DNA of 32,888 nt from Anaerolineae bacterium (GTDB lineage: Bacteria; Chloroflexota; Anaerolineae; Promineifilales; Promineifilaceae), in NCBI GenBank assembly GCA_015486215.1, contig WFSA01000187.1, positions 1 through 32,888 on the forward strand. The letters are read 5' to 3'. The notes under the pieces are model-generated. The model did not search any database. It was not told the DNA's origin and saw only the letters and a list, made by a program, of their open reading frames with translations. This document shows positions 27,203 to 32,888 of this stretch, one piece after another; within the stretch, counting starts at the first letter, position 1, and every line of letters starts with the position of its first letter. Position numbers and translations under genes: made by a program.

Positions 27203-27787
27203 CTACTCAACAAGATAATCTTCGATATGTTTTTCGGTGAGACTGCCACGATGAACGGCCGTTACCACCCCGTCCTTATTGATAAAATAAGTCGTCGGAT
27301 AGGTGAATACGCCATATTTATCAGCGATAATGCCGCCGTCGTCGAGTAATGCGGTAAATGTCAGCCCCAAATCATCGCGGAAAAATTTGTTCACACGGTC
27401 TGCTGGTTCATCAATGTTGACGGCGATGATGGCGAGTTCCCCGTCGGGATGATTCTCGTAAACCTTTTGAAATTCGGGCATTTCGATGCGGCATGGGGCG
27501 CACCATGTTGCCCAAAAGTTGAGAATGACGGGACGGCCGTGTAACTCGCTCAATGTGATCGCCTTATCATCCAAATCTGGTAAGGTGAAGTCGTAAGCAA
27601 CTGCGCCAATCTCTTGAATACCAGCAGAATCAGATAAATCGGTTTCATTTGCCACTTGGGGCAGAGCGGCAGGGTCACTCTTATTGAGTAAATCGCCGCC
27701 AAAAAGGAGCATAGCGATGGTGATTCCGGCTAAGACAGCTGCGGCTATGAGCAGGAAATCTTTACGGCCGTTATCTCCACTCATCAT
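27203..27787 (-). CDS. TlpA/ResA-like membrane-anchored thioredoxin
   Basis: A 194-aa protein with one N-terminal membrane anchor (FLLIAAAVLAGITIAMLLFG) and an extracytoplasmic AhpC/TSA-Redoxin domain with the active site NFWATWCAPCRIEMPEF (Cys96, Cys99), plus YPTTYFINKDG with the cis-proline. ResA/CcmG-type proteins reduce the CXXCH cysteines of apocytochrome c before haem attachment. ATG 27787 overlaps the ccdA stop by four bases (ATGA), so it is coupled to its predicted electron donor CcdA. The final gene of the cytochrome maturation cluster. Confidence 0.92.
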   Translation of the reverse strand: MMSGDNGRKDFLLIAAAVLAGITIAMLLFGGDLLNKSDPAALPQVANETDLSDSAGIQEIGAVAYDFTLPDLDDKAITLSELHGRPVILNFWATWCAPCRIEMPEFQKVYENHPDGELAIIAVNIDEPADRVNKFFRDDLGLTFTALLDDGGIIADKYGVFTYPTTYFINKDGVVTAVHRGSLTEKHIEDYLVE

Positions 27788-28887
27788 CCACCTGTAAAGA
27801 TATGTACCAGCCACTCCTCAAAACCAACGATATACGTTTCGTATAGATCAGTGGGAATGAGATTGTTAAACACGGTTAATTTGCCGCTTAACATTAACAA
27901 ACCGATCATGATGAATAGTGCGCCGCTGACCAATTGAGTTGAATGCAGATGGACGACTACTTGACGCTCTTTTGAACTGGTGAGTATCCATAAAACAGCG
28001 GCGATGAAAACCAATAGCAATATGCCGATCTCATGTGTCTGCGTAAATTCAAAATTAGGCATCGGCCCCAGCGGGCGGGTGAGGTAGTTAGCAACGGAAA
28101 CGATGATGCGCCATACCGCTAATGCCCAGATGAAGGCGACGACGAAAATGGAGGTGCTCCAATCCCATCCTTTACCGCGTAATGCCCGCCAAAATAGACT
28201 ATTGCGGCTCATGCGTCCAAAAAATGTGGAGACGATGAGCAAGGGCATTCCCAATCCCATCGTATAGATGAATAGCAGCATCATGCCGTTCCAAACAGAG
28301 CTGGTTTGAGCAGCCAATGTCAGCACCGCGCCTAAAATCGGCCCCACACAACTAGACCAACCGACAGCAAATGTCAGGCCAAATAGATAAGAGCCTTTCA
28401 TCGTGGCACTTTGTGGCTGCAATCCGCTTTCACCTTGAACGCCGCCGAACCCGTTTCCCAGCAGGCTCATCACACCAAAAAGGACGATAATGCCGCCACC
28501 AAAAAGCATGATGAGGGCTTGGCTGCGAAGGAGGTAGCGGCCTAAGTAGAAGCCGACTGCACCAAAGAGGCTGAATGTTGTTGCCAGCCCCAGCATAAAG
28601 GCGAGGGTGTTGGATGCGATCTGTTTACGGCCGCTTTGGAAAGCGAATGCAAAATAAGCGGTCAATACAGGCAGGGTACAGGGTGAGATAAAGCTCAAAA
28701 TGCCGCCCGCGAAGGCTAAAATCGCCAGTATGATAAAGGGTTGTGTCTGGATGCCGAAGGCAAATTCGTTATCAGCTTTGCCGCCGCTGATGGAGCCGAT
28801 GATAAGAAATGCGATGACAAGAGCAACGATGAGAAGCAAAAGCCGCTTAGTCGATGACATTTTTTGGATAAAAGAGGGTAATTTCAT
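27784..28887 (-). CDS. ccdA: CcdA/DsbD-type transmembrane thiol-disulfide carrier
   Basis: This 367-aa membrane protein moves reducing equivalents from cytoplasmic thioredoxin across the membrane to ResA/TlpA. It has the CcdA core with the redox cysteines Cys70 (SFISPCTLPVLTAYFAF) and Cys180 (AVGWSSCVGPILGA) in symmetric membrane repeats. It is longer than typical CcdA (about 230 aa): an extra N-terminal segment (residues 1-50) and a C-terminal extension with about three more membrane spans (residues 240-350). ATG 28887 lies at the far end of a ~200-bp gap after the ccmD-like gene. The product partner tlpA is coupled downstream. Confidence 0.92.
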   Translation of the reverse strand: MKLPSFIQKMSSTKRLLLLIVALVIAFLIIGSISGGKADNEFAFGIQTQPFIILAILAFAGGILSFISPCTLPVLTAYFAFAFQSGRKQIASNTLAFMLGLATTFSLFGAVGFYLGRYLLRSQALIMLFGGGIIVLFGVMSLLGNGFGGVQGESGLQPQSATMKGSYLFGLTFAVGWSSCVGPILGAVLTLAAQTSSVWNGMMLLFIYTMGLGMPLLIVSTFFGRMSRNSLFWRALRGKGWDWSTSIFVVAFIWALAVWRIIVSVANYLTRPLGPMPNFEFTQTHEIGILLLVFIAAVLWILTSSKERQVVVHLHSTQLVSGALFIMIGLLMLSGKLTVFNNLIPTDLYETYIVGFEEWLVHIFTGG

Positions 28888-29084
28888 ATTGTTTTCTCCG
28901 TGAACAGAGTGGTTAGGCCATTCATGAAAAATAATTACACGTTTGTCATTCTCGTCTTCACGGGAATGATAAATAAAATTTTGGGTGATTTAGATTTAGA
29001 AATGACCTTAATCAGAAATCAGATGTACATCAGTTTAACAGAGGAGATGTGTTTGCAATGTAAGCGGCCGTACAAGCCGATTGT
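28888..29084. other. Gap with a GTCATTC-type palindrome
   Basis: The ~200-bp space between ccdA and the ccmD-like gene contains a short palindrome (GTCATTCTCG...CACGGGAATGAT, about 28936-28970) related to the element at 23272 and one GCGGCCGT near 29064. I see no gene and no clear promoter. Confidence 0.5.
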
Positions 29085-29258
29085 TCACTCATCGTCCTGC
29101 AAAATTTGCTGCATTAATCGAATATCTGCTTTTAGATTCCTCTGCCGCACAAATAGAGTGCTGACATAAATGACACCCATCAGCCACATGACAAAGTAGC
29201 CGAGCAGCAAATAGTTATTGAATTGATTAGCGACATCTTGTACAAATAGAGCGTTCAT
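29085..29258 (-). CDS. CcmD-like small membrane protein
   Basis: A 57-aa protein with one membrane span (YLLLGYFVMWLMGVIYVSTL) followed by a basic, then acidic helix (RQRNLKADIRLMQQILQDDE), the general shape of CcmD/haem exporter D. Position between ccmC and ccdA supports the call; sequence alone is too short for certainty. CcmD helps release holo-CcmE from the CcmABC complex. ATG 29258 follows AAGGA with seven-base spacing; the upstream ATG at 29273 is less well supported. Confidence 0.75.
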   Translation of the reverse strand: MNALFVQDVANQFNNYLLLGYFVMWLMGVIYVSTLFVRQRNLKADIRLMQQILQDDE

Positions 29259-29330
29259 AATGGATTCCTTCATAGTTGAGTATAGTTGAGTATCATCTCT
29301 GCGAAAGCGGCAGCAGCGTGATAATGATCA

Positions 29331-29382
29331 AAGTGACTGGCACTTGCTAAGTGCCAGTCACCTAAAACGAACATTCCCTTAG
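29331..29382 (-). repeat. Family B-related hairpin fragment
   Basis: On the minus strand TAAGGGAATGTTCGTTTTA is followed by GTGACTGGCACTTAGC and the complementary GCAAGTGCCAGTCAC. It matches the left end and central hairpin of family B with several changes; the right arm is absent. It ends at the ccmC stop codon and could serve as an intercistronic hairpin. Confidence 0.65.
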
Positions 29383-30110
29383 CGGTTGCTTAGGCGCATT
29401 TTTAGGGCGGTGACAGATTCGTTTAGATGCTGCAGACGGATACGATTGAAGAGCCATGCGGTGAATAGTACCGAGAAATTGATCACACTGATGTTGAGGG
29501 AGATGATCATTTTTGTGGCTAACCCATCTTCAAATTCTTGTAATCCTTGTTCTGCTCCTTTTGCTGAGTCGGCCATGCCGCCCACAAGGACGGGGTGAAT
29601 GTCACGCATTAAACGGACGCTGAGGAAGGTCAAAATAATGGTGAGGAAGGCGACGATGACGTAAACGGCCGCAAATCGTCCCCGTTTTTCTTCATCTTCA
29701 ATTGCTCCGCGTAGCATAAAATAAGCCGCATAGGTCAACCAAGCGACGGTGATCATTGTGAGGCGGGGACTCCACAGCCACCATGTATTCCATGCGGGCT
29801 TGCCCCAAACAGAGCCGGCCACAGTCGCCATGCTGAGGAAAATCAGCCCGATCTCGACGGAGGCGAGAGCGATGGTGTCATATTTGCGGTCGGGCTTGCG
29901 TAAATAGAGTATGCCAGCGACGAGGGCGACAAAAAAGGCGACAGCACCAACCCACGCCGCGCCGACGTGGAAGTAGAAGATGCGTTGTACATTGCCCATC
30001 AGTTTTTCTGGCGGGGCGTAGAGGAAGACGACGGCGAGGTTGATGATCATGGTGGCAACGGCCGTCCAGTTCAAAATTGTTATTCTACGGTCTAATTTAG
30101 TTGAGTTCAT
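29379..30110 (-). CDS. ccmC: Haem exporter protein CcmC (cytochrome c assembly)
   Basis: This 243-aa protein has six membrane segments and the tryptophan-rich haem-handling motif WGKPAWNTWWLWSPRLT (residues 102-118) of the CcmC/CcmF/CcsA superfamily. His48 in YFHVGAAWVG and the later His in RDIHPVLVGG match the conserved haem-ligand positions. CcmC presents haem to CcmE on the outer face of the membrane. The WWDxRLT consensus appears as WSPRLT, a small divergence. ATG 30110 follows GGAG with good spacing. It lies between ccmB and the ccmD-like gene. Confidence 0.93.
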   Translation of the reverse strand: MNSTKLDRRITILNWTAVATMIINLAVVFLYAPPEKLMGNVQRIFYFHVGAAWVGAVAFFVALVAGILYLRKPDRKYDTIALASVEIGLIFLSMATVAGSVWGKPAWNTWWLWSPRLTMITVAWLTYAAYFMLRGAIEDEEKRGRFAAVYVIVAFLTIILTFLSVRLMRDIHPVLVGGMADSAKGAEQGLQEFEDGLATKMIISLNISVINFSVLFTAWLFNRIRLQHLNESVTALKMRLSNR

Positions 30111-30151
30111 AAGTTTCTCCAGCAAGGCGGGATAGGATTCTAATAGTTTGT

Positions 30152-30301
30152 GGCATGGTTCATTTTATGCGAAATGATCTTTACAGTTTAAGGGCGGGCA
30201 TAAGGCCGCGCCCCTACAATTTACTCCTGTAGGGGCGATCCTTGTGGTCGCCCAATCACGCAACAATTGTAAAGATGATTCACCCTAATTTGAACCACGT
30301 C
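30152..30301 (+). mobile_element. Family C 150-bp MITE, copy 2
   Basis: 150 bp with ends GGCATGGTTCA and TGAACCACGTC and a perfect 8-bp target duplication TAGTTTGT (30144-30151 and 30302-30309). Same length and high similarity to copy 1 at 19439. It lies between ccmB and ccmC, inside the presumed operon. Confidence 0.92.
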
Positions 30302-30320
30302 TAGTTTGTCAATTTTGCGC

Positions 30321-31013
30321 CTACGATTCTACAATGTAATGGTAAGTTGTAAACCCGGCCGTCAACATCAACGCATCATACAGCATAATGAGCATGATCG
30401 GAGTCTGCACCTCAGCAAAGAGCGGCTGCTGCGGGAACATATAGGCGGCCGTTGCCATTGCCGCAGGCAGCACAAGCGGCAGGGAAAGCGGTAGCAAAAG
30501 TACGGGCAGCAACACATCCCGTGCACGGGTTTGAATGGACATCGAAGCGATGAGTACACCAGCGGCTACATAACCGATTGTGCCTAAAAAGAGAATGAGC
30601 AGTACGGGAGGCCGCCATAGCGGTTTATTAAAAAAGACGATGAATAACAGCACCAAAATGAGTTCTAATGCCAGCGTAAAAATTGTGGTACTTAACACTT
30701 TGCCCGCATAGATAGCGTTGCGGTTGATAGGAGCCATCAGCAAGGTGTCCATCGCTTGATTTTCCCGTTCGACAGCCATCGTGCGGTTTAGTCCCAGTGT
30801 GCCAGCCAACAAAATGGTCGCCCATAACAGGCCTGTGGCCACATTACGCGCGGCATCGAGATTGGTTTCCAGCGCGAAGTTGAACATGACGACGGTGACG
30901 AGCGAGAACATGACCATCACGCTCATAATTTGGCGGGTATGTTTTTCGATTTGCAGATCTTTCCACGCAATTGTCCATGCGGTGGAGAAGAATGAGGAAG
31001 TGGTCGGTTTCAT
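30321..31013 (-). CDS. ccmB: Haem exporter permease CcmB
   Basis: This 230-aa protein with six membrane segments matches CcmB: N-terminal WTIAWKDLQIEKHTRQIMS, VMFNFALETN, LLWATILLAGTLGLNRTMAVERENQAMDTLLM, and the late PLSLPLVLPAAMATAAYMF. It pairs with the CcmA ATPase to drive release of holo-CcmE from CcmC. The region upstream (31014-31101) is AT-rich repeat DNA, so no ribosome site is evident at ATG 31013. Confidence 0.92.
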   Translation of the reverse strand: MKPTTSSFFSTAWTIAWKDLQIEKHTRQIMSVMVMFSLVTVVMFNFALETNLDAARNVATGLLWATILLAGTLGLNRTMAVERENQAMDTLLMAPINRNAIYAGKVLSTTIFTLALELILVLLFIVFFNKPLWRPPVLLILFLGTIGYVAAGVLIASMSIQTRARDVLLPVLLLPLSLPLVLPAAMATAAYMFPQQPLFAEVQTPIMLIMLYDALMLTAGFTTYHYIVES

Positions 31014-31101
31014 AATAATGAATAATGAATAATGAATAATGAAGGTTTAATAATGAATAATGAAGGGTGTGCTCTATTCATTATTCCCAATTTATTAATC
31101 A
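31014..31101. repeat. AATAATGAATAATGAA intergenic repeat
   Basis: A stretch of repeated AATAATGAATAATGAA on the left and complementary TTCATTATTCCC and TTAATCATTATT on the right, between ccmA and ccmB. Same repeat vocabulary as 6529-6648 and 25201-25262. It can form a weak hairpin. Confidence 0.6.
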
Positions 31102-31803
31102 TTATTTTTTGCGCGTATGGTTGGTGTAAATTTTAAGAAATTGGGATGGGGTGATGGATTGGCTGTCTACTTCATAGGCGATTTTGCCGCGATTGAGGAT
31201 GACGGTGCGGTCGCATAGGTTTAAACCGTGTGTGAGGTCGTGGGTGATCATGAGAATGGTACGGCCGTTTTCACTTTCGCGCCGTAATAAATCATCCAAT
31301 AAATGGGACGCATCCTGATCCAATCCCGTGTATGGCTCGTCTAGCAGCAACACCTCAGGCTCATGCAATGTTGCGCGGGCGATGGTCAGCCGCTGCACCA
31401 TCCCTCGTGAAAAAGAGGCGACAGTATCCCGCTTGCGGGCAAAAAGGCCGACCGTTTTTAATGCGCGTTCCACGCGCTTTTCGGCATTGTCTAGTTCGTA
31501 TAAACGGGCAAAAAAGGTGAGATTTTCACCAGCTGTCAAGTCGCCGTAGAGTAGAGCTTGATGGGAAACCATTCCTAAATGTTGGCGTACGCGGGCAGAT
31601 TGCTTGGGCAATGCCCATCCACCGACAGAAACTTGTCCGGCCGTTGGTGAGAGCAAGGTGGCGATAATGCGCAGCAGTGTTGTTTTGCCGGCGCCATTGT
31701 TGCCAACTAGGGTGACAAATTCGCCTGTTTGCAGGTGCAAATTTACGCCGCGCAAAACGGGGTTTGTGCCGTAATTTTTGGTCAATCCTTCTATCTTGAT
31801 CAT
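31102..31803 (-). CDS. ccmA: CcmA, ATP-binding subunit of the haem/CcmE-release ABC transporter
   Basis: A 233-aa single ABC ATPase with Walker A LVGNNGAGKTTLLRI (about 33-47), Q-loop region, signature FSRGMVQRLTIARA, Walker B VLLLDEPYTGLD and the H-loop ITHD. Length and the ccmB/ccmC neighbours support CcmA; the ATPase alone could not be told from other ABC exporters. It is the first gene of the ccm cluster. A 21-bp palindrome lies 48-68 bp upstream of the start. Confidence 0.9.
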   Translation of the reverse strand: MIKIEGLTKNYGTNPVLRGVNLHLQTGEFVTLVGNNGAGKTTLLRIIATLLSPTAGQVSVGGWALPKQSARVRQHLGMVSHQALLYGDLTAGENLTFFARLYELDNAEKRVERALKTVGLFARKRDTVASFSRGMVQRLTIARATLHEPEVLLLDEPYTGLDQDASHLLDDLLRRESENGRTILMITHDLTHGLNLCDRTVILNRGKIAYEVDSQSITPSQFLKIYTNHTRKK

Positions 31804-31850
31804 ATATAAAAAGATGGGCGTGGTTCAGATATAGTGCCTTATTAGTGATG

Positions 31851-31871
31851 TTCTTGTACCATGTACAAGAA
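31851..31871. promoter_or_regulatory. Palindrome upstream of ccmA, possible operator
   Basis: TTCTTGTAC and GTACAAGAA are perfect 9-bp arms around CAT, 48-68 bp upstream of the ccmA start codon. The size and position fit an operator for a dimeric regulator of the cytochrome maturation genes. The neighbouring 31876-31911 sequence is CGCAGATT-type repeat DNA. Confidence 0.45.
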
Positions 31872-31918
31872 ATTGCCCGCGGATTTCGCAGATTAACGCA
31901 GATTTATCTGAGACAGCC

Positions 31919-32888
31919 TTATTGGAAAATAATATAAACAGGTACGGGGTCTAATGCTGTCATCACCTGTTGGGGCAGCATAAATGGGACATCGTAGATA
32001 AGTTGGTCATTTATTTGGTCGGTGAATAGTTTGAAGCCGCCATATTCAAAGCCGGGTTCGCCTGCGTATTTGAGATAATTCCGCATTTTGGGGCCGGGAG
32101 GGCCGTAGCCATCGCCGTTGATGAGTAATTCAACATTGGGATAGTTGATAATGTTTTGTTTATTGCTGATCATTGGACCGCGTGAATGGTCGAATTGATG
32201 AATGATGAGAACTTTGTTCACGCCAATTTGCTCGGCTATCTGTTGTAGTTCGGCTTGAATGGCGTTGATTTCGGCGGCATCAAGCGAGCCGATTTGTTGA
32301 TTCGGTGTTTGCTCGGCGGTCATATCAAATTCAGGGTCAAGGGCGACGTGGGCGTGGGGATAGCCGTCGGCGATTAACGGCCGTATCCGCATAAATTCAT
32401 CATACATCGACGAACGGCCGGGTTGAATATCAAACACAATTGCCGCGTTATTGTTGCGGGCGAATGCCAGATATTCCCATAACCAATCCTCCTCAACACG
32501 GTGGATACATTGGTTATCTGCGGTACACGGTTTGGCGATGGTGGCGATGGTGTGGATGACGGGGATGAGTTGACGGCCGTCGGTATTATAGGGCGCGTAT
32601 TCAGCGATTACGCCGCGTATCATATCCATCGTTTGACGGCCGTTTTGGTTGCCCAATATCCCTAATCCGCGACTAAATAAGCTGCCATAAAAGCCAATCA
32701 ATCGAAAACGGCTCAAATAACCAGAGCCAGAAAGCGCGGGCGCGGGCAGGTGGGCGGGCAACGGATCGGGCGCGTTTTCAGGATGCCAGAGCCATGTCAA
32801 AATATCCCAAGGAACGGGGATGGGCGTGCTGGTCGCCGTTGCGGTGGGTGTTTCTGTTGGCGGCGGGGTATCGGTTGGCATGGGGGTG
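31919..32888 (-). CDS. Secreted protein with Thr/Pro-rich linker and TIM-barrel-like domain, N-terminus outside the window
   Basis: The frame is open to the right edge, so the start and any signal peptide are missing; ATG 32881 lies within the linker (TPPPTETPTATATSTP) and is not a real start. The ~285-residue domain that follows has strand-like blocks typical of a beta/alpha barrel: FRLIGFYGSLFSRGLGIL, LIPVIHTIATIA, AAIVFDIQPGRSS, HAHVALDPEFDM, KVLIIHQFDH, VELLINGDGYG and GGFKLFTDQ. Two cysteines in PCTADNQCIH may form a disulfide. I do not recognise the function with certainty; a cell-surface glycosidase-like or lipoprotein domain is likely. Five CGGCCG-type palindromes mark it as native. 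Confidence 0.75.
   Translation of the reverse strand, partial: TPMPTDTPPPTETPTATATSTPIPVPWDILTWLWHPENAPDPLPAHLPAPALSGSGYLSRFRLIGFYGSLFSRGLGILGNQNGRQTMDMIRGVIAEYAPYNTDGRQLIPVIHTIATIAKPCTADNQCIHRVEEDWLWEYLAFARNNNAAIVFDIQPGRSSMYDEFMRIRPLIADGYPHAHVALDPEFDMTAEQTPNQQIGSLDAAEINAIQAELQQIAEQIGVNKVLIIHQFDHSRGPMISNKQNIINYPNVELLINGDGYGPPGPKMRNYLKYAGEPGFEYGGFKLFTDQINDQLIYDVPFMLPQQVMTALDPVPVYIIFQ

Larger units (their letters stand above)
581..32643. repeat. Dispersed highly iterated palindrome ACGGCCGT
   Basis: About 56 exact ACGGCCGT copies (for example 581, 5881, 7621, 32636), usually in the longer form AACGGCCGTT, are scattered singly on average every ~590 bp. Nearly all lie inside coding regions, in several frames (Thr-Ala-Val, Asn-Gly-Arg or Arg-Pro-Phe). 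A further ~17 sites keep the CGGCCG core with changed flanks. With equal base use about 0.5 copies would be expected. None was found in the MITEs or the brnTA cassette. Confidence 0.9.

Noticed and set aside
1-32888. tRNA genes or ribosomal RNA
   Set aside because: No cloverleaf with a convincing T-loop was seen; the GGTTCG in family B copies and the CGGTTCGA in ffs lack the rest of a tRNA.

Overview
The window looks like a chromosomal segment of an environmental bacterium, most likely a member of the Chloroflexota (Anaerolineae or Ardenticatenia type). This rests on gene content (a bacterial translin-like protein, a DUF3467 protein, Thr/Pro-rich secreted proteins, an RbsABC-type importer beside a RuBisCO-like protein, CcmABC with CcdA) and is an inference. 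GC content is moderate. The DNA has two striking background features. One is the 8-bp palindrome ACGGCCGT, present in about 56 exact copies by eye where chance predicts about 0.5. The other is several families of short non-autonomous inverted-repeat elements, most with clean 8-bp target-site duplications.

Positions 1-14651 (+ strand) form a sugar-salvage locus. It starts with an RbsB/RbsA/RbsC-type importer (the binding protein is cut by the window edge). It continues with an MtnA-like isomerase, 5-methylthioribose kinase MtnK, canonical MtnA, a split transketolase (two subunits), a form IV RuBisCO-like protein (RLP), a ribulose-phosphate 3-epimerase homologue, an LsrF-like aldolase/thiolase and a zinc alcohol dehydrogenase. 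I infer uptake of 5-methylthioribose and/or 5-deoxyribose, phosphorylation (MtnK) and isomerisation (MtnA) to the 1-phospho-ketose. Two routes could follow. In the first, oxidation at C4 by the dehydrogenase gives exactly the LsrF-type substrate, which is cleaved to DHAP plus an acyl-CoA. In the second, RLP isomerises to a 1-deoxy- or 1-methylthio-ketopentose 5-phosphate, the epimerase works at C3, and the transketolase cleaves C2-C3. As a set this looks undescribed to me. Two toxin-antitoxin modules sit inside the locus, and both toxin genes are broken.

Positions 14939-16084 encode a family 1 solute-binding protein without a signal peptide. Positions 16140-18959 (- strand) carry a GT9 glycosyltransferase, ComEA, a translin-family protein and a DUF3467 protein. 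Positions 19029-19661 are nested repeat elements. Positions 19662-21827 (+) encode a lipoprotein with two nearly identical tandem BMP/PnrA nucleoside-binding domains, followed by a strong terminator. Positions 22297-25761 (-) carry rsmA, a secreted DUF348/G5/3D-domain protein, the small SRP RNA (ffs) and a phosphoribosyltransferase. Positions 25994-31803 (-) hold a DUF2085 membrane protein and a cytochrome c maturation cluster transcribed ccmA-ccmB-ccmC-(ccmD-like)-ccdA-tlpA. The right edge (31919-32888, -) is the C-terminal part of a secreted protein with a Thr/Pro-rich linker. I see no tRNA, 16S/23S/5S rRNA, CRISPR array or transposase gene.
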